From Chaunax sp. Z400 (lineage: Eukaryota > Chordata > Actinopteri > Lophiiformes > Chaunacidae), in NCBI GenBank assembly GCA_037577475.1, contig CM075183.1:18824781-18888780 (forward strand): a stretch of DNA of 64,000 nucleotides. Reading direction: 5' to 3'. Shown one piece after another: positions 35,941 through 47,132 of this stretch (position 1 is its first letter; each line of letters opens with the position of its first letter). The position numbers were made by a program, and so were the translations under genes. A model generated the notes under the pieces. The model searched no databases, had not been told where the DNA came from, and saw nothing but the letters and a program-made list of their open reading frames with translations.

Positions 35941-38680
35941 ATGGCTGGTGGTCGTTTTCGTTGCTTGAGCTGCTTCTTTACGTGCAGCTCTGTGCTGCTT
36001 CTCCGGGTCAGCCTCCACAGTACGTACACCTCTGCTACGGTGTTATCAGCACTGTTTGGATTGATGCACTCTATCATGTGCAAAGAAGTTTTTTTGTTTT
36101 TTTTAAATGCTGATGTATGCATGTCATTCTGGGAAGTGATGCGAATTAATTGGGAGATGTCTACAGTGTGTCTGTCTTGTGTGTCTGCCTGAGAAAAATG
36201 CTGCTATGGCTTAAAAAAACAACAACTGGGGCATCTAAAAATCAAGAAATTATTTCAAGGCACAAACTCTTGTGTTCAGCAGAATTAGTTGTTCTCTACT
36301 GAGAAACAAAATCTCAATATGTTGATGATGCTCAACTTGAAATTCTTGAAGTACATACAGGGTTTCAACGATTCGCGAATCATTTCATAATGTTCTTATT
36401 TACATTTTACAGTGTCACAACTTTTTTGGAGATGGGGTTGTACTATTCATAGCAGGCCTGTGGTTGAAGACTCAACATTGACTCAACATTGACTCTCTGT
36501 TATTTGCTTTCGTTGTTTGCTTTTCGTGTTTCAGATGTGGAGGCTTCCGGTTGTCAACTTGTCGTCCATAAAAAAGTTGGCGACGCCGTACAGCTTTCAC
36601 CATGCTTATCAACCGAAGGGGTCGCCGTGGCAACATGGAAATACGGAGAATTTAGAATTGCAGACAAAGACGAAAGGGTTTCCAAAAAGCAGTTCGAGGG
36701 CAGATTATACCTAAACCCGACAAACTTAACTTTAACAGTGGAAAGGCTGACACTCCAGGATTCTGGCAATTTCAGTTTTATCTCAGCTGAGGTGAGCGGA
36801 AAACAAAGACGAACAGACATCATCACTCTACAAGTTCACAGTAAGACACTTCTGATTGTAATTAAGGAGTCACGTATTAATTAATTGATTGACTGATAGA
36901 GAGCAGATGCCCTTATAAGGGTAGCGGAAACAATTCATGCTTATGTTTTCTGTGCTCTCTGGACCAACATGTATTTGTGGTGTCTACAAGTAATAATAAT
37001 TAGATAAAACACAGTTTGACCCTCAGCTCCTTCCTTAGAACCAATAACTAATCAACCTGTCCTGACATCCAACTGCACCTGGCACACCACGAACGGCTCC
37101 TGCACTGTTTCACTGGAGTGCAGTGCTTCTGCGGACAGCAGAGTCTCCTACACGTGGACCGTGAGGAACCAAACCGGAAGCGGCTCCCGGCTGCAGTACG
37201 TCATCAGGCCAGAGGAGGGAGACACCGAGTTCTCCTGCACGATTCACAACTTCGTCAGTGAGACGTCGGCGTCCAGGACAGTGAAGTGCAGCAAGGAAAC
37301 AAGCATGCCGAGAAGTGATTATAGTTTATATTACTGCAGGATGCTTTTAATAATGTTTCTATTCCTTATCGTTACATAATTATATTTGGAGACGAGAGAA
37401 TCAGAGATAATTATGTCGTTATTTCAGAAAAAAATAGTTTTTTCTTGAGTGAATTTTCCAAGTATACTTTATATTGTAAGAATCCTAATATCAGTGCACT
37501 GACAGTATTCTTGCAAGTGTACTATTTTAATACTTATTGGGACTAAATGATGTATATATGAAGCTTACAAATGACCTAATGGCCACACAGGATGAGGAGA
37601 ACATGCAGAAATCTATGCTATTTTCTCATCAACTTGTGAAAAGTTACATTTCTTTCTTTTACCATGTGTTTCTGCAGTGTTTGTTTTACTAGCATTCTAA
37701 TTCTGTGTGAATAGAAAATAAAAATAAAAAAGAAGGTTCAAAACATTGCTGCTCTTCACTCATAGTAATAATAATAATCCCGTCATTTTCAGACCCAGTA
37801 AACGTCGTCATTCTCCGGAGTGCAGTGGGAGCAGCTTGCTTGATTTTCATTGTAGGAATAGCGGTGGTTGTTTGTCACTGCAGACGAAGACAACCAGGTA
37901 AGAAACACTGAAGAGCAGCGCGTCACTTTTTGACTTCATGATGTAACTTTTTCATGTGTTTTTATTTTTAAAAAATTTTTAAGTTATGCTTGACACTGTT
38001 TTCTTTTACCTTGACCAGGCGGTGACTTGAATGATGTCAGCGAATACGCTGATATCTCTGAGGTCGCAATTCAAGACGTAAGAACACAGTTTTAATGAGG
38101 AATTCACTGTTTTTTTTTTTTTTTTTAACTTCATTTGCCGTTTCCCGTTTGTCCTCGATGTGATGCATGCACCTTTAAACTTGCAGGAGACCTCCATGAA
38201 GCCACCCACAGTATATGAAACCATTGAAAACAGAGTCAACTCAGTCCCACTGGAGGTAAGAGCTAAACTTATCTTTGAGATACTTGAAGGTGAGACAATT
38301 TTGTACATAACATGTACAGTATTTATTATATGAAACATGTTTATAGATGCCCCAATCTACTCAGATTGTTGGCATAGTGGGTAGTGATGTTGCCTCTCAG
38401 CAAGAAGGTTCTGGGTTCAATTCCTCACGAGCAAATTTTGTGCTGTTTCTTCATTAAAACATTAAATATTACGACTTTAACATACATTATGGAATATGCA
38501 TAACATGATTTAGTAGGTCAATAAAATCTGACATCCACAAACACAGAAGGATCTTAAAAAGACAAAATAATCATTGTCACATTTCTTCTTCTTCTTCTTC
38601 TTCTACTTCTCCTGTAGACCCGGACGGTTTATGACGAGATCCAGTTCAGTCGCATGCAGGAGGCCTGCCATGAAATTTAG
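35941..38680 (+). CDS. SLAM-family receptor with two ITSMs and one ITIM
   Basis: Probable leukocyte surface receptor of the CD2/SLAM family, signalling through SAP-type SH2 adaptors. Exons: 35941-36019 (signal peptide), 36535-36840 (V-type domain), 37027-37314 (C2 domain), 37793-37897 (membrane helix), 38019-38077, 38187-38255, 38618-38680 (tail). All are in phase and give 322 residues. The C2 domain has the SLAM pattern: extra Cys pairs (SNCTWHTTNGSCTVSLEC, then EFSCTIHNFVS). The V domain ends LQDSGNFSFI and lacks the usual second Cys before the J-like strand, as in SLAM first domains. Tail motifs are S-E-Y269-ADI (ITIM), T-V-Y289-ETI and T-V-Y307-DEI (both ITSM, TxYxx[VI]). The exon 3 donor (A|GTGATT at 37315) is the only weak junction. 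I cannot match it to one mammalian SLAMF member. Confidence 0.9.
36240..36442. mobile_element. MITE copy 2 in intron 1 of the SLAM-like gene
   Basis: The right end reads ATTTACATTTTACAGTGTCA, then CAACTTTTTTGGAGATGGGG and TTGTAC. Its reverse complement is nearly the same as the left end at 9113. Internal wording GATTCGCGAATCATTTCATA also fits this teleost element. Only the right part is well preserved. Confidence 0.7.
38365..38450 (+). mobile_element. tRNA-like SINE or pol III box fragment in intron 6
   Basis: TTGGCATAGTGGGTAGTGAT (A-box-like) and AAGGTTCTGGGTTCAATTCC (B-box GGTTCAATTCC) are separated by TGCCTCTCAGCAAG. This is the tRNA-like promoter unit found in a frequent fish element. 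Confidence 0.6.
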
Positions 38681-38993
38681 AGGGCTACAACACAATGTGC
38701 AGCTTTTTCTGCTTAAATTTTTCAAAAAGGCGGAAGACCTGACAAAGAAAAGTTGCATTAAAAAACAATTAAGGCCAATATGATGATAGAAAGGTGCAAC
38801 GATTTGTGCACAAAGACTGTAAAATAGTTATTTTTACATACTTTTGTAAATTTCTGGCTTTGAGAGACTTTTGCTATCTCTGATTTTGTGAAAAAGGGTC
38901 AGACGAAAATATAGGTTTTCTTAATAGTGTTGTAAATTGTGTAAATACACAGATTATATTTTTAAAATGTTTTGTGTGTTTTGCGCGTCCTCT

Positions 38994-38999
38994 AATAAA
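38994..38999 (+). terminator. Polyadenylation signal AATAAA of the SLAM-like gene
   Basis: AATAAA lies 314 bp after the stop codon, in a TG/T-rich setting, and is the first good signal on this strand. Confidence 0.65.
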
Positions 39000-39893
39000 A
39001 GTACCTGCAATATTTAGTGGCTGTCATTCTTGAAATCTTTCATTAAAATGTTTCATCCTCTGAAAAGGTGGTCATATCTAGATTTATTGTAATTAGTGTA
39101 TTTTTTGCTAGCATGTTCCTTTATTTAAAAATTTAAAAATTAAAGACTATTGAAATAGTTGTTTTCTTGATTAGGCTGTGAAAAATTAGTCCAAGCTTGC
39201 ACGTTGCATAGAAGGCACTGATCTCTGAAATTCCAGGTAAAATTAGCTCTGACAATAGAACACACTGTCACTGCTGCATTAAAGAGCTTTGGTAAGTATT
39301 GACGAATTTAGACCCTTTTTAGAGGTGCTTCTTAAAAAACAATTAATCATTTTCTGACATAATTTTAGCCCTCTAATGTTAGATTTTGTTCGGCACACAA
39401 ACGACACCTCTTAAGCAGAGCTGGCCCAAGCAAATTAATGGGCTGCTTAGGACCCCAGTGGCCACCAGGCCCCCCCCCCAAGAGCAGTTGAAATGACCCA
39501 AAAAAATAAGTGAGAGTGAGAAATCATAGGAAGATTGTTTTAAGGTTGAAAATGCCTTCAAGCAACAGCAAAAGTACATTATTACATTATTTACAATAAA
39601 ATATGTATTACTGCCTCTTTGCTGTTACTAAATTGTAGATATTTACATTTGTTTTAGGGCTATGTACATCTGCAGGTTCTCTGAAAAGACATTACATTTC
39701 TGCTTTCACTAAATAAACATGCAATTTCACTAATGCTAATATTTTTCCGTAGGCGTCGTCACACATGATGATGTTCTTCTTGGATCATTTACGTCTTGCC
39801 AAGCCAGGAGGAAAGAGACATTTGGTCATTTTTCATGATATTGTGTTGAAGCTTGTTTCTACAAATCTTTGCTAAATCAGACGCAGCTTACCT

Positions 39894-42691
39894 TTAGATG
39901 CTGGTTCTTTTTCCTGACATTTTATCTGGAAAATGAACAAGAATATCAATTAATTTATCTAACAGTAACCACTTCGGTCTAAACATGGCAATGTAAAAAA
40001 CATACAGTACATTTGAGGTATTCCCATGCAGCTTTGATTTGTTCTGTAATAAGAACAGAAATAAAGTCAACATATGGAATTAATTGCTTGGAAATTCTAA
40101 CCAGGCCACAAGAAGACAGTGCAGAATCAAATTAGATTATAATTAGTTTTTCAACATTCTATGTATTGTATAAGAAGTCCTGGGGAAACATATTTTTTGA
40201 GTATTCTTGCTTTACAAAACACTTGATACAAAAATGCAGAGATCGTATTAGATGATCAATAATATGTTATAATATGTTAACCTAGAAAAGAGAAATGATG
40301 ATGTTTTGCTCTCACGTCTGAAGAAGAAGATTACAATGACTGTCAGTGAAGCTCCCAGGATGCCTCCCATGAAGAAAGCAGCATAATATCTATTCTTGGG
40401 TTGAGGTTGTGGCTGAGGCTGACGTTTGTCAGCTGAGACAACATGGAGGAGACAACAACATAATTCAGAGGAAACATCTGGAATGAGTTTCTGAGAGACA
40501 TGAGGATCACCATTTCAGTCCTTATAATTAACTGGATATTAAATCGTTATCTTCATCTATTTTAACTGAAATAACATATTTTTAGGTTGAAAACCTGATG
40601 AAAAATGTTACTTTTGTCGATGCATTCATTGTTAGTCTGTTATCTGGGAAGATTTTTTAAACCCTATGATGAATTAATGTTGTTTTATGTTGCACAGCAG
40701 TCTTATTATTTATCTCTTTTTCTTATGGGCCATGTTGTGAGTCTGAAACAAAGAAGTGAATTGAACTGAAGTCCATTGTGTCCTTACCATCACACTTTGG
40801 AGTGCTAACACTTGAGGCTTTATCCATGTTCCTGCTGGAGGTGCAGGTAACCTCCACCTGGTCCTGTGTGCTGTTGGGAAAATGTGAAAGAGCCACGGCG
40901 CTGCCATCACGATCGCTCATGTTGATGACGGTCATACTGGGAGGTTTAACCTTCCAGGTGAAGTCAACACCTTCATCAGATGAATTGCAATGCAGCAGCA
41001 CCCAGCAGCCTCTGTTTGTGGATAAAGAGGTGACTGTCGTCACGGTCGGTTTCTGGAGGCGTTCTGCAGAGGGGTGAGTTGGGATTGTTGGTTAGATGTG
41101 AGGTGATGTGTGATTGCTTAGCATCAACTGACTGTGAAATCCTAAATAACCTGAGCGTTTGTGCAGTGGCGGATCTAGAATTTTTCTAAATCAGGGGCCA
41201 TAGAGGGGCCACATTTTTTACAGAGGGGCCAACTATATGTCCAACATTCATGCACATTTCCTTATTCAGTAAGATGTATACACAGAATATTTCACCAGTC
41301 ATTCATTGTTTGCTGTTGGCTCCATAGCTTTTAGGAAAGACACACATAATTGAATATATTATGCAAATTAGGCCTTTTTCAAGCACATTGTGTTCAACAA
41401 AAAAGCTTAGCAATTATTTAATTTTAAACTAGGATGCATAAATATAAAACATGAGACACTTTTTTCCAATTATGTAATACATAAAATAATTTAATTTTTT
41501 TTTTTTTTTTACATTCAAGAAAATACTTATAAACTATATTACAGCATACACAACAGTTTAGAGGAGAAAAACTTGACACAGTCAAGTATTCAATTTGTAA
41601 ACAAACAGAAAAAAAAAGACAGACAAGTGACAGGACAGGGGCACTTCAGGGGCCAATCAGAATTCAGCTGGAGCCAGTGCCCCTCTGACCCCGCCCCTGC
41701 GTTTATGACACTTACGTCTCACTATGAGCTTCATCTTGTTTACGCTGTCGACTCCCTCAGTACTGATAAGGTCTGCACGGTATTCCATGGCATCATTTAT
41801 GTTTAGATTATGGATCATCAAGTCCCCTAATAGATAGAAACATTTAAAAAGACTCTGTAGAAAAGAACAATTCTTTAATCGCAATAGATTTGAGGTCAAA
41901 GCTGTTTTACCTGAGGAGATGTTGAGACTCAGTCTGCCTTTGTACTGATAGAACCGCTCAGTGATTTCCTTCCCTTTGTGATAAGTGGCAATCCAAGTGT
42001 TGTTTGAGAATATCGACCACTCAACTTTGGACAGATTCCATGACGGGTCGGCTCCAGAAGGCAAGGTGACGTTATCCCCAACGTACCCAGAGACCTGCCT
42101 GAGGGATTCAACTGGGACCACTGCAAAAACAACGCTAAATATAAAAGACTCAGATCACTTCCATAAAAACTGCTCATCCAGTGCTACCTAGTGGATGTTT
42201 TTATGTTTGTTCTCATTTTAGTTATAGAACAGAAGTGAAGGAGTCTGCTTTGTTGTAATTTAATAAATCTACAGTACCAGTCAATAGTTTGGACACAGTT
42301 TCCCATCCACTTGAATGGGAAACTGTATCCAAATTTTTGACTGGTAGTGCACTTCTAAACAATGATAGATAGCTGTGTGGAAATGCATTCTCTCCTTTCT
42401 ATGCATAGAAATCATTCATCCTTAAGGCTCAGATCATGCAAATCTTTGTAAACCAGACTGAGAGCCTGCAGCCACGAAAAAGACTCTTGACCTGACAAGT
42501 GATAAAAAAAATATTTTCATATTTCATATTTATTTTCATTGTCATATTTCTGCCTTGGCAAGTTAGCAGGTTAATTATTCTCATTTGAAATAAGTCTAGG
42601 TTTAACATCAGCTGCTGCTCTTTGGTATCTTCAGCCAGTCAAAGCTGGACCTACCTTGGAGGAATGCAATGAGGGCGATTTGAAGTCTCAT
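39894..42691 (-). CDS. CD48-like SLAM-family membrane protein, short tail, split V domain
   Basis: Probable cell-surface ligand or receptor of the CD2/SLAM family. Exons, transcript order: 42691-42655 (signal peptide), 42120-41911 and 41826-41716 (V-type domain in two exons), 41063-40788 (C2 domain), 40432-40316 (stalk and membrane helix), 39925-39894 (tail). All are in phase 1 and give 260 residues. The first domain has no canonical Cys in strand B (DNVTLPSGAD), typical of SLAM N-terminal domains, and ends NDAMEYRADLIST. The second domain has WVLLHC and VEVTC plus an additional pair (GCW, TPKC). A Pro-Gln stalk (PQPQPQPK) precedes a Gly-containing helix. The tail is only about 12 residues, ending RHKMSGKRTSI, without a tyrosine. 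That architecture fits a ligand such as CD48 or CD58 in transmembrane form, an inference. It faces the ITSM receptor tail-to-tail, 1.2 kb apart. Confidence 0.85.
41164..41699. mobile_element. Non-autonomous hAT-type element in an intron of the CD48-like gene
   Basis: The left end CAGTGGCGGATCTAG and the inverted right end CAGGGGCGGGGTCAG are imperfect terminal inverted repeats. Flanking 8-bp repeats CGTTTGTG (41156-41163) and CGTTTATG (41700-41707) fit a hAT target duplication with one change. The inside is AT-rich with no transposase frame. Confidence 0.75.
42272..42352. mobile_element. Palindromic mini-element
   Basis: CAGTACCAGTCAATAGTTTG at the left is the near-perfect inverted copy of the right end, with arms of about 35 bp around CCACTTGAATGG. 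The whole can form one long hairpin. The TACCAGTCAAAAGTTTGGAC wording is known from teleost Tc1-type MITEs. It lies in intron 1 of the CD48-like gene. Confidence 0.75.
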
Positions 42692-43240
42692 CGTTTCTGA
42701 CTTAAAGCGACAGAGGAACTCTCTCAAAAACTCTTCAAACTTCCTGATTTTTAAGGTCACGCCAGTGATGCATGACCAACCCTATATTTACAAATAACTT
42801 ATGACAGACACTGTCCTTCACGAGTGACTGAATATAAAAACACATTTTGTTACTCTGTTTGTTGTTTTACTGACTATTTATTCTAATTGAAATCAAATCA
42901 CATTAATAATCTTGCTTTTCATTAAAAAAAACCTTACTACAGTACATACTTTTCCAGTTAATTTCTCATCGATTATAAACTCAAACAGACCTAGTTGTTT
43001 CTGTAGAATCCAGACTTTGTATTATTTCTTGGTATTTTTCGTGTAGTTGGGTGGATTCCATTGCGGGATGTATAACACGTTTTATAATACATATACGGTA
43101 CTGAGAAAACAAGGGAATTATTTTACTACCTCCACATACTTCCACACTCGAGTATCACTTCCTATCTTTACCCAAAACAGACAGCCTCGTGACAACTTGT
43201 GATTCATATGGAAAAAACCAAAACGATTCACATGAGACCA

Positions 43241-43246
43241 TTTATT
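43241..43246 (-). terminator. Polyadenylation signal of vangl2
   Basis: TTTATT on the plus strand is AATAAA on the minus strand, 651 bp past the vangl2 stop. It predicts a 3' UTR of about 0.65-0.7 kb. Confidence 0.6.
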
Positions 43247-43896
43247 AAAAACATTTTACAATAAAAATACAGTGTAATAGTGAATAACAGCTTATAAAGA
43301 CAAGGTTCTTCAAGTGTTAGGAGCTCAGACTGATTACAACAAAGAGATCCATTAAAAAACAGGAAAATTAGGACAGAAAACTGCACTGAAATAGAAAATG
43401 ACTATCTGTATAGTGTAAAAAGACACATATGTGCAAACGTATCAACCCATGGTCGGCTGCACAGACACAAACAGACGCATCAACTACAAATGTGGCTAAA
43501 AACCAAATTTATAGACTCAAGTGGTCATTTTCTAACCAAGGGATGAAATGCAGAGAACGGTTCATTAAAACCGTGGTGAAATTTAAAAAAAATAAAACAG
43601 CCCTACGTCTTCGGTACCATGGGGACTAGAAGCAGACTGCAGTGCATTATTAAAATTGAACAGTCAGCACTTAGAGGCAAGTGTCTATTTCTATGTAACT
43701 CTAAAGAGGAACCAGGTCACAATGTATTTCAGCTGCCCTCTTCTAACAGGGTGTGGGTGTCATGTGTATCAACGAATACAAAAATACAAAAAGTATAAAA
43801 TGACACCCTTGAAAACACTTAGATTGGTGTCTTCTGATTCATCCTCCTCCTCCGCCTCCTCCTCCGTTCTTTCGTCCATGATTCATCCCCGTCCTC

Positions 43897-46800
43897 CTAC
43901 ACAGACGTCTCTGACTGGAGCTTCATGACAAACTTGTGGCTTTTGGGATCGATGAACTCCTCACCCAGGCGCAGGAAGGGGAGGGGAGTCGCCGTCACCA
44001 CCAGGGAGAAGTCGAGGCGTCTCAGGGAGAAGACCTGGCCTTGACGCAGAGCAGCAGTCACTGGCTCCTCACTCACTAGCGTCCAGTGACGCCCCCTGCT
44101 GGTATCCAGGTACTGGAGGGCGGGACCTGGGCTGAGGTAACGCTCGAGGAAAGCCTGAGACGGTAAAGCATGTATATGCAAATCAGTTAATATATAGTCG
44201 GACTACTGTCAGTAAAAGTTTAATATGGCTGAGAGACTAAATATAATATAATATATAATGATTTAAATAAATTCAAAAACAAAACAAAATTAAAAAATAC
44301 AATAAATCACATGCATAGAATTGCTGTAAAGTTCTTACCTTAGGAGTCATGTTGTGTGTGATGCAGAACTGCAGGTGGTTGATGATGCTCTCCATGGTGT
44401 GGTAGGACTGCTGCCTGGTAGCGCGGAGGTACTTCTGCATGGCTCGCGCCATGGGAGCGAAGATGGCTTGGGCCGCCTCCCTGGGGTCCATCACCTCCCG
44501 CGGGTGCTTGGCGGAGGATGCGGCCTCCTCATCCTGGTGACGCTTGATGTGGGTGAAGGCTTCCTCTACTGCCACCACCAGTCTGGGAGGAGAAACCGCA
44601 GAGAGTGAGACTAACGCTGGTTTGGCTTCAACCTCTAATAAACCCACTGTCCACCAGCAGCAAACTGCAGACAAATCAAGTTAATAGCTATCTGGTGGAA
44701 CATGTAGCAGCTGAAGCTAAAGCTGCAGATGTTTCCCTAAAGGGTTGGAGACTGAAACAGAGCAAAAAGTTCAGCGAATACCAGAAACAAGGCTCCAGAT
44801 GAGATTAAATTTTTTTTGAAAAATGCACAAACTATTCTTTTCTACTTTGATTCCTACTGTATTGTGAGGGTGTGTCCTCACCTGGCCTTGCGTTTGCGGA
44901 CCCTCCGCTCCATCTCCGCCTCCTCGTAGTAGTACTCGCTGTGGGAGTTGTCTCTTCTCCGAGCGCCGGCTGCGATCATGGTTCTGGACTGCTCCGTGGA
45001 TTTATTGGTGCCGTTGTCTGCAGACGGAAACACTGGAATTAAAGACGCCCTAAACATCTGATAGTCCGGCAGAGCGATCCAGAGCATCCCGGCTTGTCTG
45101 TAGTTTTTTAAAATCAGTTTTCATACTAATAGCTGCTAATTTTTAGATTGTATTTTCATTTTTTCAGGCAGTTTAACCTTTTGAAAAGTTAGTTTGAATT
45201 GAATGTAAATTACATAGATATCACTGTGATGTATGGTCTTGCATTACATCCCATATTACATTCTATAATTGAGTCATTTCAAGCTAACATTTGCGTCTAA
45301 TTCTTATTTTGTGTATTTTAAAAATACACAATAAGACTTGTTCTGATGCAGAGAGAGATGAATGGAAAAAGGTTCATGATCAAATACTGAACTGATCATT
45401 TTACCTTCACCCAGGTTGTAGACCTTGAAGGCAGACATCTTCTTGGAGAGGATGGACTTGGGCAGGTTGAGCAGGGCAGGGTTATAGACTGGGAAGTCAC
45501 TGTAGTACTGGTCGAGAACCCACACTGCTGCCCGCTGAATGCTGAGTTTCGTGAGAAAGCAGAACAAAAACTATTGTCTTCCCTTAAACTGGCTTGTTTC
45601 AAACAAAGAGATCTGTATTTATCATTTTAATGTGTGCAAATATTACATGCAACATGCAGAAGTTAAATATTACATGCAACATTAAATATGGAAAAACTCC
45701 TGGTATTCTACAAACACTCACCTGAGATAACCCACATTGTAGCAGCGACTCACTCCATCTGTGCTCCTCACAACCTTCAGACAGAAAGCAGGCTGCAGAT
45801 GTCTGACCTCCAGCAGCACCAGCGCCAGGTACTGAATGAAGAGCAGCGCGTCCACCAGAGAAGCTGCATATCCCACAATCCCCCTGTAGTCTGTTTCCCG
45901 GGGCTCCAGCACCCGCACCCCGTAGAACAGCCAATAAGACGCCACAAACAAGAAGACCAGCGCCAGCAGCAGGCAGCGGAGGATGAAGAAACGCGGCAGC
46001 GCAGCTCTGGGCGGGCGGAGAAAAAGTGCCCATGTGGAAATGAGGAGGATCAGAAGCTTGAAGGCCAGAGAAATGTAAAGACCCTCGCATGGTGTCCCAC
46101 AGGGTTCCAGCGAGTCCCGCCACAGAAGCTGTGGGAGGGCCAAGAAGGCCAGAGGAGTGGCCAGAGCGAAGATCCCCAGGACAGCGCCCAACGCCGGGCC
46201 GAGGTAACGGCGGCACTGCAGCGGGGAGGAATCCTCAAGGTCCTTAGAGATCTGTACCAGGTCCTCGTTGGAGATGCTGTCCACGGATGTGCCCGTGACC
46301 ACCGTGGTGGTCTCGCCCCAGTTGTCATCCTGAAGTGAGAGGAGTGTTGGTGAAACACGGTAGAACACAGGTTACACAGCTAAGTGGTTAAAATGAACTC
46401 TGACCCTGTCGTCTCCTCTGGTGGACTCTGCGTCCAGCAACGACTCTACGGGAGCCTGGATGGAAACCGATTTGTCTCCACGGACGCTGATGTCACGACT
46501 CTTTGAGCGATGCCTGTCCCTCCTCTCCCTGGAGGAAAATACAAAGCGTAGAGATCAGAGCTGATTTATTTTCCATCAGTAAAGAAGTATTGTTCAAAAC
46601 TATTATGGTAAAAGAAAAGAAAACTTGCAAAATCTCACATTTGAGAAACTTATAGCCAACTTAGAAGAGCCAAACTTAGAGCAATGCAATTGCATACTGT
46701 ATTTATTTACATTTTACACAGGGTCCCAACTTTTTTGGATACAGGGTTGTAAATATTTGCTGTTTTTCTTAATCTGCAGTGACAGTACTTTGAATTTCCT

Positions 46801-46967
46801 CCAGTTTTGGAGCGATGTAAACAATGAATCCACAACATCATCATCATTATTAGCTGTAGCTCTGCTAACGAAATAGCCCAATCTGTGTTCGGCTACCTGT
46901 GTTTGCGGGAGCTTCGCGAGTGCGACGACTTGTAGGAGTAGCCCGAGTATGTCGACTCGTTGTCCAT
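43897..46967 (-). CDS. vangl2: Vang-like protein 2, planar cell polarity core protein
   Basis: Four-pass plasma-membrane protein that works with Prickle against Frizzled-Dishevelled to polarise cells, as in convergent extension. Coding exons: 46967-46897, 46528-46405, 46329-45722, 45541-45405, 45017-44882, 44582-44339, 44154-43897. All are in phase and give 525 residues (521 in human VANGL2). The start MDNESTYSGYSYKSSHSRSS is the family start and contains the Ser/Thr cluster that casein kinase phosphorylates. All four membrane helices lie in the 608-nt exon. The cytoplasmic part includes REAAQAIFAPMARAMQKYLR, and the C-terminus QSETSV is the PDZ ligand. The GDDR|DDNW junction uses donor GTCAGA. 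In-frame coding potential continues upstream of the ATG (see the separate entry). The match to VANGL2 rather than VANGL1 rests on overall similarity. Confidence 0.96.
46700..46752. mobile_element. MITE copy 3 (terminal fragment) in vangl2 intron
   Basis: Reads ATTTATTTACATTTTACACA, then GGGTCCCAACTTTTTTGGAT and ACAGGGTTGTAA. The reverse complement matches the left end of copy 1 at 9113 and the end of copy 2. Confidence 0.7.
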
Positions 46968-47132
46968 GTCGAAGGCTGGCGGTGGGCGGAGTTCCCTGAC
47001 CCCTCCTGAGCCGCCGCCTTTCTCCCAGATGACGCCCAGCTGGCTCTTGTGAGTGCCGATAGACTTGGAGGTGAGGGTCAGAGGGAGGCGCAGCAGGTCC
47101 ACTTTACTCCTGAAGGAATCTATCTTGGAGGC
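46968..47132 (-). promoter_or_regulatory. vangl2: Open upstream extension of vangl2 with in-frame AUA start candidate
   Basis: The exon that holds the vangl2 ATG begins at an acceptor at 47132. The reading frame stays open for all 165 nt before the ATG. An ATA codon at 47123-47121, 52 codons upstream, has A at -3 and G at +4. The encoded peptide (IDSFRSKVDLLRLPLTLTSK and onward to RPPPAFD) is protein-like, not random. A longer vertebrate VANGL2 form started at a near-cognate AUA has been reported, with an extension of about this length by my recollection. It could also be entered from an upstream exon. Confidence 0.6.

Noticed and set aside
45599..46338. Several long frames on both strands over the large vangl2 exon
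   Set aside because: They are shadows of the GC-rich 608-nt coding exon in other frames; only the VANGL2 frame matches a known family.
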